In this document: in pieces, positions 1 to 7,926 of the stretch
How positions within the stretch are numbered: the first letter of the stretch is position 1
Layout of the letters: each line of letters begins with the position of its first letter
NCBI RefSeq assembly: GCF_002917095.1
Contig: NZ_PQGA01000001.1
Coordinates: forward strand, 620,001-684,000
Source of the DNA: Paraburkholderia eburnea
Lineage (GTDB): Bacteria > Pseudomonadota > Gammaproteobacteria > Burkholderiales > Burkholderiaceae
Length of the DNA stretch: 64,000 nucleotides
Direction of reading: 5' to 3'
Notes under the pieces: generated by a model
Database searches by the model: none
What the model was told of the DNA's origin: nothing
What the model saw: only the letters and a program-made list of their open reading frames with translations
Made by a program: the position numbers and the translations under genes

Positions 1-89
1 CCGTGGGACTCGGCCCGCGCGTGCTGCGCACGGAGACGGCGGGCATCGCCGTGCTGTCGGCGCTGGCCGCGCGCTGGGGCGGCTGGTAA
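1..89 (+). CDS. rsmE: 16S rRNA m3U1498 methyltransferase, C-terminal end (partial)
   Basis: Only the last 28 codons are in the window, read in the third frame and ending in TAA at 87-89. The segment carries LGPRVLRTETAG followed by a short hydrophobic helix and WGGW. This matches the C-terminal knot of the SPOUT-family enzyme RsmE, where LGPR(I/V)LRTETA forms part of the S-adenosylmethionine-binding trefoil knot. RsmE methylates U1498 of 16S rRNA in the 30S subunit. The gene starts to the left of the window. It converges on the barstar-like gene across a strong bidirectional hairpin. The short length limits certainty, but the motif is distinctive. Confidence 0.75.
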   Translation, partial: VGLGPRVLRTETAGIAVLSALAARWGGW

Positions 90-148
90 TCCGCCGCGCG
101 TTGCCATCCGCAGAAAGCCAACGGCGCGCTGACAGGTAAAAATGACAA

Positions 149-177
149 GGCCCGCCGGTCGTGACGACCGGCGGGCC
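149..177. terminator. Bidirectional terminator between convergent genes
   Basis: A perfect 13-bp GC-rich stem (149-161 with 165-177) closes on a TGA loop. A T-rich tract follows on the plus strand and an A-rich tract precedes it, so the hairpin can end transcripts from rsmE (+) and from the RNase/barstar pair (-). Confidence 0.8.
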
Positions 178-219
178 TGTGTGTTTTTGTCGCAGGAATG
201 CGACGTTATCGACTTTTCT

Positions 220-777
220 TCAGGCGAACGAATAAAAGACGCGGAACGGCACCTTGCGCTCGGCCCAGTACTCCGAAGCTTCGCGGAATACGTCGAGCAG
301 CGTCTCGCGACCGTCCTTGTCGAACTTCTGCGCGATCGGCAGGCCTTCGAGCACCACCACGAAGCCGGGCTGTTCGCCGGCCTTCTGCACCATATCGGTC
401 AGGCAGTCGTACAAGCCATCGTAGTTCTTGCCGAAATGCTTCGGAAACAGAAACGATGTGGCGATCGTTTCCAGCACTTCCTGCTTGGTCAGCGCGTTCG
501 CGCAGAACGCATAGAGGAAATGCTCCTGTAGCCGCTGCGCTTCGTCGGCGAGTTCCTGCACGCGGAACGCGCGAATCGACTGGACGATGTTCGGCCTGAC
601 GCTCGCAAACAGGCTCATGGCCTCCTCGTTCGATGAATGCGTCTCGCCCGCCTGCGCAGCGTCGCGCTGCTGGTCGTCATGCTTCATCTGCATGACGCGC
701 TGGAACAGGTTGCCCTCGCCGGACGCGAACAGATCGCTCGCGACCCGGGGGTCGTGCGCGTAAGTGTTATCGCTCAT
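220..777 (-). CDS. Barstar-family RNase inhibitor
   Basis: This 185-residue protein has a C-terminal barstar fold. The diagnostic stretch FPKHFGKNYDGLYDCLTDM corresponds to barstar's FP-x-x-(Y/F)G-x-N-x-D-x-L-x-DCL inhibitory helix and loop. Barstar proteins bind barnase-type RNases in the cytoplasm and plug the active site with acidic residues. About 95 polar N-terminal residues precede the barstar domain; classical barstar is only about 90 residues, so this is an extended form. I chose the ATG at 777 because the reading frame upstream has proline-rich non-protein-like sequence and runs into the RNase gene. The gene lies 16 bp downstream of the secreted RNase on the same strand, so the two form an enzyme-immunity operon. 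Confidence 0.85.
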   Translation of the reverse strand: MSDNTYAHDPRVASDLFASGEGNLFQRVMQMKHDDQQRDAAQAGETHSSNEEAMSLFASVRPNIVQSIRAFRVQELADEAQRLQEHFLYAFCANALTKQEVLETIATSFLFPKHFGKNYDGLYDCLTDMVQKAGEQPGFVVVLEGLPIAQKFDKDGRETLLDVFREASEYWAERKVPFRVFYSFA

Positions 778-793
778 GCCGCTCTTCCCGGTG

Positions 794-1306
794 TCATTCA
801 ACAATTCGCCTGAAACTGGCGTAGTGGTCGTCGGTGTAATAGCAATTATCGGTCCGCCTTGGCGGACCGCCGCAGACGATGCGCCGTGCACCCCGATTGC
901 GCGCCGCGGGTGTGGGCACCGTGTACTCGTGATAGTAGCCGCGCCGATGTTTGGGCAATTGGCGCTCATAATTGCCGAATACGACGCCATCTTTCTCGAA
1001 AGGGTAAGGACCGCCTGTGCCGATCAAGCCGAGCGTGTCGACCGCCTCGCGAGGCAACTCACCCATGCTCACGGTGCCGCTGGCTGCGCCGCCATCCTCC
1101 GGCGCGTGCGTGCGCGCCGTGGCAACCTGCGAAACGGCTAACGTCGCCGCCAGAAAGACGCCCGATGCGACGCGCAGAACGCGCCGGGACGACTCGCCAG
1201 AAAATCTTATGGAACAAAGACTTGCGAGGAGATTCCCGCAGATTGCGTGGCCTGCCCGCGCGGCTGTTTCTCCAGTCGTTTCGTCAGGCAGTCCTATCTG
1301 TACCAT
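794..1306 (-). CDS. Secreted guanyl-specific ribonuclease (barnase/RNase Sa type)
   Basis: The C-terminal ~75 residues have the microbial RNase fold: GPYPFEKDG, then GYYHEYTVPTP, RGARRIVCG and YYTDDHYASF. In this numbering the catalytic set is E127, R138, R142 and H161, with the same order and similar spacing as Glu54/Arg65/Arg69/His85 of RNase Sa. A hydrophobic stretch LRVASGVFLAATLAV followed by ATA looks like a signal peptide at residues 43-64, so the enzyme should be exported. Two cysteines (145, 155) could form a disulphide. The ATG at 1306 gives an unusually long n-region and no convincing internal start is visible, so the true start is uncertain. The barstar-like inhibitor follows at once. 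Confidence 0.85.
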   Translation of the reverse strand: MVQIGLPDETTGETAARAGHAICGNLLASLCSIRFSGESSRRVLRVASGVFLAATLAVSQVATARTHAPEDGGAASGTVSMGELPREAVDTLGLIGTGGPYPFEKDGVVFGNYERQLPKHRRGYYHEYTVPTPAARNRGARRIVCGGPPRRTDNCYYTDDHYASFRRIVE

Positions 1307-1486
1307 CTACGGATTCCCGGTTACCGGATCACACATTCGACGACCATGAAAGGTGTAAGGGTATCGCTAATGCCACCTGGAAGCAATCACGGCACGGCAG
1401 CCGCACAGGAGGCTTGACGGCGCGCAACCGGCAATCAGGTAGTTTTTACAAGCGAAAAAAGGGCCGCAAGGCGCCTCAGGGGGACG

Positions 1487-1517
1487 CCCGCCGACGGCCT
1501 GATCAGCCATCGGCGGG
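1487..1517 (-). terminator. Hairpin downstream of maeB
   Basis: An 8-bp arm (1487-1494 with 1510-1517) is extended by an inner GGC/GCC pair, giving a strong stem about 90 bases beyond the maeB stop. A run of six T on the minus strand follows only after another ~25 bases (1455-1460), so termination is plausible but not textbook. The rest of 1307-1607 holds only the RNase promoter region and the short tandem repeat. Confidence 0.4.
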
Positions 1518-1570
1518 GATTCGCAGACGAAGCACGGAAAAACGGGGGCGGCGTTGCACCGCCTCGGGCC

Positions 1571-1607
1571 TCAAAACACCTCAAACACCTCAAACACTTC
1601 AAACGCC
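1571..1607. repeat. Four-copy 9-bp tandem repeat abutting the maeB stop codon
   Basis: Units of TCAAACACC (the first with one extra A, the last two with one or two changes) lie head to tail and end exactly at the base before the maeB stop codon. It is a microsatellite-like tract in the 3' untranslated region of maeB. No function is evident. Confidence 0.7.
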
Positions 1608-3908
1608 TTAGCGCGTCGCGTTCACATCCGCGACCAGCAGCGCCGTCATGTTGACGATGCGGCGCACCGTCGCCGACGCCGTCAGCACGTGCACCGGCTT
1701 GGCCGCGCCCAGCAGGATCGGCCCGATGGCGATGTTGTTGCCCGCCGCCGTCTTCAGCAGGTTGTACGAGATATTGGCGGCGTCGATATTCGGCATCACC
1801 AGCAGATTCGCTTCGCCTTCGAGCGTCGATTCCGGCAGGACCTCGCGACGCAGGGTTGCGTCGAGCGCGACGTCGCCGTGCATTTCGCCGTCGACCTGCA
1901 GATCCGGCGCGCGCTCCTGAAGGATCACCAGCAGATCGCGCATCTTCTGCGCCGAAGGCGCATTGCTCGAACCGAAGTTCGAATGCGAGCACAGCGCGAT
2001 CTTCGGTTCGATGCCGAAGCGGCGCACTTCTTCCGCCGCCATGATCGTGATTTCGGCGAGCTGTTCGGGCGTCGGGTCGACGTTCACGTGCGTATCGACC
2101 ACGAAAATCTGGCGGTTCGGCAGCACCAGCGCGTTCATCGCGCCATAGACCTTGCAGCCTTCCTTCTTGCCGATGATCTGGTCGATGAAGTGCAAATGGC
2201 GGTGCGTCGTGCTGACCGTGCCGCAAATCATGCCGTCGGCCTCGCCCTTTTCCACCAGCATCGCGCCGATCAGCGTGGTGCGGCGGCGCATTTCGAGCTT
2301 CGCCATCTGCGCCGTGATGCCCTTGCGCGCCATCAGTTTCGCGTAGCTCTGCCAGAACTCGCGATAGCGCTCGTCGTGATCCGTGTTGACGACCGTGTAG
2401 TCCTGACCCGCGACCAGGCGCAGGCCGCAGCGCGCGATGCGCTGCTCGATCACCGCCGGGCGGCCGATCAGGATCGGGCGCGCGAGGTTTTCGTCGACGA
2501 CGATCTGCACCGCGCGCAGGATGCGCTCTTCCTCGCCTTCGGCGAACACGATGCGCTTCTTCTCCGGCTCCACGGCGCGCGCGATCTGGAAGATCGGCTT
2601 CATGGTGGTGCCGCTGTGATAGACGAACTGCTGCAGATGCTGCTCGTAGGCGTCCATGTCCTCGATCGGACGCGTGGCGACGCCCGCATCCATCGCCGCC
2701 TTGGCGACGGCTGGCGCGATCTTCACGATCAGACGCGGATCGAAGGGCTTCGGAATCAGGTATTCAGGCCCGAACTGCAGATCCTGGATGCCGTAGGCCG
2801 TGGCCACGACGTCGCTCTGCTCCTGGCGCGCCAGCTCCGCGATCGCGTTCACGGCGGCGATTTCCATTTCGCGCGTGATCGTGGTCGCGCCCACGTCGAG
2901 CGCGCCGCGGAAGATGAACGGGAAGCACAGAACGTTGTTCACCTGGTTCGGATAGTCCGTGCGGCCGGTCGCGAGCACGGCGTCCGGGCGCACTTCGAGC
3001 GCGAGTTCCGGCAGGATTTCCGGCGTCGGGTTGGCAAGCGCCAGGATCAGCGGCTTCGGCGCCATCCGCTTGACCATGTCCTGCTTGAGCACGCCGCCCG
3101 CGGACAGCCCCAGGAAAATATCGGCGCCTTCGATCACTTCCGCGAGCGTGCGCGCGTCGGTTTCGCGTGCGAAGCGCTCTTTGTCCGGGTCCATCAGTTC
3201 GGTGCGGCCCTTGTAGACCACGCCCGCGAGGTCGCTCACGTAGATGTTCTCTAGCGGCAGGCCGAGATCCACGAGCAGATCCAGACACGCCAGCGCCGCC
3301 GCGCCCGCGCCGGACGCGACCAGCTTCACCTGCTTGATGTCCTTGCCGACGACCTTCAGGCCGTTGGTGAACGCCGCCGCCACGACGATGGCCGTGCCGT
3401 GCTGGTCGTCGTGGAAGACCGGAATCTTCATGCGCTTGCGCGCTTCACGTTCGACGATGAAGCACTCGGGCGCCTTGATGTCTTCCAGATTGATGCCGCC
3501 GAAGGTCGGTTCGAGCGCGGCGATCACATCGACCAGCTTGTGCGGGTCGGTCTCGTTCAGCTCGATATCGAACACGTCGATGCCGGCGAACTTCTTGAAC
3601 AGCACCGCCTTGCCTTCCATCACCGGCTTGGAGGCCAGCGGCCCGATGTTGCCGAGGCCCAGCACCGCCGTGCCGTTCGAGACGACGCCGACGAGGTTGC
3701 TGCGCGCCGTGAAGCGCGCCGCGTTGAGCGGATTCTCGACGATCGCCTCGCACGCGAACGCAACGCCCGGCGAGTACGCGAGCGAAAGATCGCGCTGGTT
3801 GATCATCTGCTTGGTCGGCGCGATGGCGATCTTCCCGGGCGTCGGGAACTCGTGGTAATCGAGGGCGGCTTCGCGCAGCTTGTTCGTGGCGGGATTCGAA
3901 TTCGACAT
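1608..3908 (-). CDS. maeB: NADP-dependent malic enzyme (malic enzyme-phosphotransacetylase fusion)
   Basis: At 766 residues this is the large hybrid malic enzyme that converts malate to pyruvate and CO2 with NADP+. Residues ~1-420 are the catalytic part, with [18 protein letters not shown] near the N-terminus, the catalytic [14 protein letters not shown] segment and a nucleotide-binding region ([16 protein letters not shown]). Residues ~430-766 match a phosphotransacetylase domain ([30 protein letters not shown]). This tail is normally regulatory, responding to acetyl-CoA, rather than catalytic in MaeB. The full family length is present. It is divergent from thiL with about 160 bp between them and appears monocistronic. 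Confidence 0.95.
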   Translation of the reverse strand: MSNSNPATNKLREAALDYHEFPTPGKIAIAPTKQMINQRDLSLAYSPGVAFACEAIVENPLNAARFTARSNLVGVVSNGTAVLGLGNIGPLASKPVMEGKAVLFKKFAGIDVFDIELNETDPHKLVDVIAALEPTFGGINLEDIKAPECFIVEREARKRMKIPVFHDDQHGTAIVVAAAFTNGLKVVGKDIKQVKLVASGAGAAALACLDLLVDLGLPLENIYVSDLAGVVYKGRTELMDPDKERFARETDARTLAEVIEGADIFLGLSAGGVLKQDMVKRMAPKPLILALANPTPEILPELALEVRPDAVLATGRTDYPNQVNNVLCFPFIFRGALDVGATTITREMEIAAVNAIAELARQEQSDVVATAYGIQDLQFGPEYLIPKPFDPRLIVKIAPAVAKAAMDAGVATRPIEDMDAYEQHLQQFVYHSGTTMKPIFQIARAVEPEKKRIVFAEGEEERILRAVQIVVDENLARPILIGRPAVIEQRIARCGLRLVAGQDYTVVNTDHDERYREFWQSYAKLMARKGITAQMAKLEMRRRTTLIGAMLVEKGEADGMICGTVSTTHRHLHFIDQIIGKKEGCKVYGAMNALVLPNRQIFVVDTHVNVDPTPEQLAEITIMAAEEVRRFGIEPKIALCSHSNFGSSNAPSAQKMRDLLVILQERAPDLQVDGEMHGDVALDATLRREVLPESTLEGEANLLVMPNIDAANISYNLLKTAAGNNIAIGPILLGAAKPVHVLTASATVRRIVNMTALLVADVNATR

Positions 3909-4072
3909 GGGAGGCAGGGCGGTGGGTGCGGATTAGAATGACAGTTCGAACGCGGATCCGACCGATTGTAGCGCCATTCTTCAAAGGCATTCCTTTCAGT
4001 TCGGGTGCAACTGCCGCGACCGGGTTGCGGGCAACGCCGCACCCGAATTCACCGTCATCGTCACCTTTCGTC

Positions 4073-5080
4073 ATGCTTTCCGAGTTCTCCCTGATCGACC
4101 GATACTTCGCCCAACGCGCCCGCGCGAACACGCGCCGCGCCGCGCTCGGCATTGGCGACGATTGCGCGCTCATCGCGCCCGCCGCCGGCGAAATGCTGGC
4201 TGTCTCCACCGACATGCTGGTCGAAGGCCGCCATTTTTTCCCCGATGTCGATCCCCACGCGCTCGGCCACAAGGCGCTCGCCGTCAATCTGTCCGATCTC
4301 GCCGCGATGGGCGCGCAACCGCTGGGCTTCACGCTCGCGTTCGCGTTGCCCAGGCCCGAGGAGCGCTGGCTCGAAGCATTCAGCGCCGGCATGTTCGAAC
4401 TGGCCGACCGTCACGATTGCGAGCTGATGGGCGGCGACACCACGGCCGGCCCGCTGAACCTGTGCCTCACGGTGTTCGGCACGGTGCGGCAGGATCTCGC
4501 GCTGCGGCGCGATGCGGCGCAGCCCGGCGACGATATCTGGGTGTCCGGCACGCCCGGCGACGCGCGCGCGGGCCTCGCCTTCCTGCGCGAGGAATGGCCG
4601 CACGCGCCGATGGACGCCGCAGACGCCGCGTACTTTCGCGCGGCGCTCGAATATCCGCAGCCGCGCGTGGCGCTTGGCCTCGCGCTGCGCGGCGTGGCGC
4701 GCGCGGCGCTCGACATCTCGGACGGACTGGCGGGCGACCTGCGCCATATCCTCGTGCGCTCGCGCGTGAACGCCACCATCGACGTGGATGCGCTGCCCGT
4801 TTCAGAGGCGCTCGCGCGTCTGCCACGCGAGCTGCAACTGCAATGCGCGCTTGCGGGCGGCGACGACTACGAGCTTTGCTTCACCGCCGCGCCGCAGCGG
4901 CGCGAAGCGGTCGCGGCGGCGGCGCAACAGGCCGGTGTGCGGGTCACGCGCATCGGTACAATAAACGCTCCCGACGCCCAGGCGCTGCCGTCGACGCAGC
5001 CGATCATCGCGTGGCGCGACGGCACCGGTGCGCCGCTCAACCTGACGCTGCAAGGTTTCGACCACTTCCATGCCGACTGA
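4073..5080 (+). CDS. thiL: Thiamine-monophosphate kinase
   Basis: ThiL phosphorylates thiamine monophosphate to thiamine diphosphate, the last step of coenzyme biosynthesis. The 335-residue product begins MLSEFSLIDRYF and carries GIGDDCAL near residue 25, STDMLVEGRHF and AVNLSDLAAMGA, the Mg/ATP-binding signatures of the PurM/ThiL fold. GGDTTAGP and ALDISDGLAGDL follow later in the chain. I set the start at the ATG at 4073, where family homology begins; upstream in-frame sequence is not conserved-looking. The stop lies 11 bases inside pgpA, so thiL and pgpA are translationally coupled, an order common in beta-proteobacteria. Confidence 0.95.
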   Translation: MLSEFSLIDRYFAQRARANTRRAALGIGDDCALIAPAAGEMLAVSTDMLVEGRHFFPDVDPHALGHKALAVNLSDLAAMGAQPLGFTLAFALPRPEERWLEAFSAGMFELADRHDCELMGGDTTAGPLNLCLTVFGTVRQDLALRRDAAQPGDDIWVSGTPGDARAGLAFLREEWPHAPMDAADAAYFRAALEYPQPRVALGLALRGVARAALDISDGLAGDLRHILVRSRVNATIDVDALPVSEALARLPRELQLQCALAGGDDYELCFTAAPQRREAVAAAAQQAGVRVTRIGTINAPDAQALPSTQPIIAWRDGTGAPLNLTLQGFDHFHAD

Positions 5081-5648
5081 CCCAACGCCCTCGCCCGCCG
5101 ACGAACTCGGGACGGCCAGCCAGCCTGCCGCGACCCGCGCACCGGCCCCACGCGCAGCCAAAGGCCCGCGCCGCGCCGATGCGCCTTTCATGCTCGCGCA
5201 TCCGCTGCACATCATTTCGCTGGGCTTCGGCGCGGGTTTGTCGCGGCTCGCGCCCGGCACGGCCGGCACGCTGTTCGCGTGGGCGTCGTTCGAAGTCCTC
5301 AACCGCTATATCAGCGTGCTCGACTGGGGCTTGCTCATCATCGGCGGTTTCCTCGCCGGCGTCGGCATCACCAGCTACACCGCGAAAAGGCTGCGCGCCG
5401 ACGATCCGTCGCCCATCGTCTGGGACGAGATCATCGCGTTCTGGCTCGTGCTGCTGATGATTACGCCCATCGGCTTCGTCGGCAAACTCTGGGCCTTCGT
5501 GATCTTCCGCTTCTTCGATATGGTCAAGCCGCCGCCGATCCGCTATATCGATCGACGCTTCAAGAACGGCTTCGGCATCATGATCGACGACCTCATCGCC
5601 GCGTTTTTCACGCTGCTCGTGATCGCGCTCTGGCGCATGTCCGTCTGA
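5070..5648 (+). CDS. pgpA: Phosphatidylglycerophosphatase A
   Basis: PgpA removes the phosphate of phosphatidylglycerophosphate at the inner membrane to give phosphatidylglycerol. The 192-residue protein has a ~35-residue polar N-terminal extension, then LGFGAGLSRLAPGTAGTLFAW, the family's PGT(A/V)GTL signature. Next come DDPSPIVWDEIIAFW, KLWAFVIFRFFDMVKPPPI and IDDLIAAFFTLLVIALW, in which conserved acidic residues alternate with membrane helices. It overlaps thiL by 11 bases and is followed 26 bases later by pncC. Confidence 0.93.
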   Translation: MPTDPTPSPADELGTASQPAATRAPAPRAAKGPRRADAPFMLAHPLHIISLGFGAGLSRLAPGTAGTLFAWASFEVLNRYISVLDWGLLIIGGFLAGVGITSYTAKRLRADDPSPIVWDEIIAFWLVLLMITPIGFVGKLWAFVIFRFFDMVKPPPIRYIDRRFKNGFGIMIDDLIAAFFTLLVIALWRMSV

Positions 5649-5674
5649 GCCGCTACCTTCCATTGCCCACCGCC

Positions 5675-6175
5675 ATGCCTACCGATTCCGTCGTCCATCA
5701 ACTCGCCATCCGCGCCGGCAACAAGCTGCGCGACGCCCGCATCATGCTCGCCACCGCCGAGTCCTGTACCGGCGGCATGGTCGCCACGGCCGTCACCGAT
5801 ATTTCCGGCAGCAGCGGCTGGTTCGAGCGCGGCTTCGTCACCTATTCGAACCAGGCGAAGACCGAGATGATCGGCGTGCCGGCCGAGCTGATCGAAAAAC
5901 ACGGCGCCGTGAGCGAACCGGTCGCGCGCGCCATGGCCGAAGGCGCGCTGCGCAACAGCCGGGCACAAGTTTCGCTCGCCATCACGGGCATCGCGGGGCC
6001 GGGCGGCGGCACGCCGGAAAAGCCGGTCGGCATGGTGTCGTTCGGCTGGAGCAACCGGCTGCACACGAGCGTGGAAACGCTCGTCTTCAAGGGCGACCGC
6101 GAACAGATCCGCGTGCAGGCCGCCGCGCACGCGCTGCGCGGGCTGCTCGCGCTCATCGAGAAACAGGAACGCTGA
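5675..6175 (+). CDS. pncC: Nicotinamide-nucleotide amidase (CinA C-terminal domain)
   Basis: The 166-residue protein is a stand-alone CinA C-terminal domain that deamidates NMN to nicotinate mononucleotide in pyridine nucleotide recycling. It shows TAESCTGGMVATAVTDISGSS, with the catalytic serine and cysteine region, plus FERGFVTYSNQAK, GAVSEPVARAMAEGA and ITGIAGPGGGTPEKPVG, all hallmark CinA motifs. The N-terminal molybdopterin-like domain of full-length CinA is absent, as in E. coli YgaD/PncC. It is the third gene of the thiL-pgpA-pncC run. Confidence 0.93.
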   Translation: MPTDSVVHQLAIRAGNKLRDARIMLATAESCTGGMVATAVTDISGSSGWFERGFVTYSNQAKTEMIGVPAELIEKHGAVSEPVARAMAEGALRNSRAQVSLAITGIAGPGGGTPEKPVGMVSFGWSNRLHTSVETLVFKGDREQIRVQAAAHALRGLLALIEKQER

Positions 6176-6241
6176 GGTCAGGCGCAACGCTGAAGTCAGG
6201 CGCGTTGCGCCCTGGCCGAACCGCTACACGGAGCCGATGCC

Positions 6242-6778
6242 ATGGTCAACGCCAACGCCGCTGTCGAAGAACTGATCCGCCGCTTCGGGCTGGAGCCGCA
6301 CCCCGAAGGCGGCTACTACAGCGAAACCTACCGCAGCGACAAGTTCGTGCGCCGTGACGGCGCGCCCGACACCGACGGCACGCGCGCCGCCTCCACCGCC
6401 ATCTACTTCCTGCTCGCGGACGGCGCCTATTCCTCCTGGCATCGCATTCGCTCCGACGAACTCTGGCACTTCTACGCGGGCGCGCCCATCGAAATCCATT
6501 CGATCGACGAGCGCGGCGTGCTCTCCACGCGCAAGCTCGGCCACGCGCTCGATCATCCGGGCACGGTATTCCAGGCCGTGGTGCCCGCCGGCCACTGGTT
6601 CGCGGCGCGTTGCTGCGATCCCTCGGCCTATGCCCTCGTGGGCTGCACGGTGGCGCCGGGCTTCGAATTCAGCGAGTTCGAAATCGCCGATACCGAAAAG
6701 CTCGCCGCGCAGTTCCCGCTCCATCGAGCGATCCTCGAACTCTTCGCCAAACCTGCCGCAGTGAAGAAAACGCAGTGA
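6242..6778 (+). CDS. DUF985 family cupin protein
   Basis: The 178-residue product is a single cupin barrel of the DUF985 family. It starts LIRRFGLEPHPEGGYYSETYRS and continues with STAIYFLL, SSWHRIRSDELWHFYAGAPIEI and VVPAGHWFAARC, the typical order of the two cupin motifs, with histidines that can bind a metal. Family function is not firmly established; related structures bind small sugars or nucleotides. It stands 66 bases beyond pncC and may share its transcript. Confidence 0.88.
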   Translation: MVNANAAVEELIRRFGLEPHPEGGYYSETYRSDKFVRRDGAPDTDGTRAASTAIYFLLADGAYSSWHRIRSDELWHFYAGAPIEIHSIDERGVLSTRKLGHALDHPGTVFQAVVPAGHWFAARCCDPSAYALVGCTVAPGFEFSEFEIADTEKLAAQFPLHRAILELFAKPAAVKKTQ

Positions 6779-6822
6779 AAGCATGAGCGGCGCAATCCAT
6801 CTCAAAACTCGCCGATAAAAAA

Positions 6823-6854
6823 ACGGCGCGCCCATCTAACGATCGGCACGCCGT
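6823..6854 (-). terminator. Terminator downstream of the OmpA-family gene
   Basis: Arms at 6823-6833 and 6845-6854 pair over about ten bases with one G-U wobble. Seven T follow on the minus strand (A tract at 6817-6823), giving a rho-independent terminator about 75 bases past the OmpA-family stop. Confidence 0.7.
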
Positions 6855-6892
6855 CAACCCCTACTACTTGTTGCGGCCCGGATGGGCCGCGC

Positions 6893-6919
6893 GCAGGTCC
6901 TTATTGCTCCGGGACCTGC
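6893..6919 (+). terminator. Hairpin with GTTTT tail, possible end of the pncC-cupin transcript
   Basis: GCAGGTCC at 6893-6900 pairs with GGACCTGC at 6912-6919, followed by GTTTT on the plus strand. It sits about 115 bases after the cupin gene and just before the convergent OmpA-family stop. Confidence 0.5.
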
Positions 6920-6928
6920 GTTTTCCGC

Positions 6929-7873
6929 TTATTTCGCGGAAATCTCCACGCGCCGGTTGGGCGCGAGACAAGCGACCACGGCGGGCGTCGCCTTCTTGCC
7001 CGCACAAAGCTTCACGGGCGCGGCCGCGCCAAGGCCGTTGATTTCGAAACGATCGGCCGTTACGCCTTGCGCTTCGAGCGCCTTCCTGACCGATTGGGCG
7101 CGTTGCAGCGACAACGTCTTGTTGTGCGCCGCGGAGCCGAATCGATCCGTGTAGCCATCGATCTTCAACACGCGCATCTTCACGCCCGAATCGCGGACCT
7201 GTTGCGCGAGCAGTGCGACTTCGCGTTGACCTTCGGGCTTGAGCACGGCGCTGTCGAAATCGAACAGCGCGTCGGCGGACAAGCTCACCGGCTTCGCGAG
7301 CACCGGCGCCACGACCACCGGAACGACAGGCGCGGCCACGGGTGGCACGCATTTGTCGAGGTCGGCGTTCACCTTCTGCGCAAGCTTCTGCGCGCGCTCG
7401 ATGCTTTCCCAGCCGTGCACCCAATGCGTGCCATGCGTTTCGTCCTGCTCCTTCCAGGCCTCGTCGGTCAGCGCGGCAAGACGGCCCGCATCCTCGCCGC
7501 GGCACGGCGACTGCGAAGCGCGCTGGTTCGTGCGCTCGATTTCCTGCAGCGCCTTCACCCACTTCTCGCGTGTCTCGACCGGCGGCCAGTTCTTCTGGCC
7601 GTAGATCGGTTGAAACGGCACGCTGCCGTTGATGAAATGACGGCCATTGTTCAGCGCCTTGGCCGCCGCGTCGTTGTAGACGCTCGACACCAGCACGTGG
7701 CTGTCCTGACGCTCGGCGATTTCGAGCCAGCCTTCGGCCAGACCGCGCTGGTAGGGATCGGCGATCTTCTGGGCGGCAGGCATCGTCGCCTCGGCGTCGC
7801 TGCCCACGCTGGCGAACGCCTGGGCGCTCGTCAGCGCGGCCAGCAGTGCGCCGCATATCAAAGTTTTCTTCAT
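6929..7873 (-). CDS. OmpA-family outer-membrane protein, adhesin partner
   Basis: The 314-residue protein opens with a signal peptide (MKKTLICGALLAALTSAQAFA) and ends in an OmpA peptidoglycan-binding domain. Within that domain are LFDFDSAVLKPEGQREVALLAQQV, IDGYTDRFGSAAHNKTLSLQRAQSV and the closing CLAPNRRVEISAK. The middle ~190 residues (DPYQRGLAEGWLEIAERQ and so on) are largely helical and resemble the N-terminal part of OmpA-like proteins next to Burkholderia adhesins. It lies 53 bases downstream of the large trimeric autotransporter on the same strand, so it is probably a co-expressed envelope anchor or assembly helper. The start at 7873 fits the signal peptide; the GTG at 7894 would add seven residues before it. 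Confidence 0.85.
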   Translation of the reverse strand: MKKTLICGALLAALTSAQAFASVGSDAEATMPAAQKIADPYQRGLAEGWLEIAERQDSHVLVSSVYNDAAAKALNNGRHFINGSVPFQPIYGQKNWPPVETREKWVKALQEIERTNQRASQSPCRGEDAGRLAALTDEAWKEQDETHGTHWVHGWESIERAQKLAQKVNADLDKCVPPVAAPVVPVVVAPVLAKPVSLSADALFDFDSAVLKPEGQREVALLAQQVRDSGVKMRVLKIDGYTDRFGSAAHNKTLSLQRAQSVRKALEAQGVTADRFEINGLGAAAPVKLCAGKKATPAVVACLAPNRRVEISAK

Positions 7874-7885
7874 GAGTTTCTCCGT

Positions 7886-7911
7886 GCCCGCCACGGTTTC
7901 CCGTGGCGGGC
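7886..7911. promoter_or_regulatory. Intercistronic stem-loop between adhesin and OmpA-family gene
   Basis: A perfect 10-bp stem (7886-7895 with 7902-7911) with a six-base loop lies between the adhesin stop and the OmpA-family start. There is no T run, so it more likely stabilises an mRNA end or tunes relative expression than terminates transcription. Confidence 0.55.
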
Positions 7912-7926
7912 TTGGGTCGCGGTCGA

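Noticed and set aside
1554-3254. 566-residue plus-strand ORF opposite maeB
   Set aside because: It is an aspartate/arginine/histidine-rich shadow of the malic enzyme gene.
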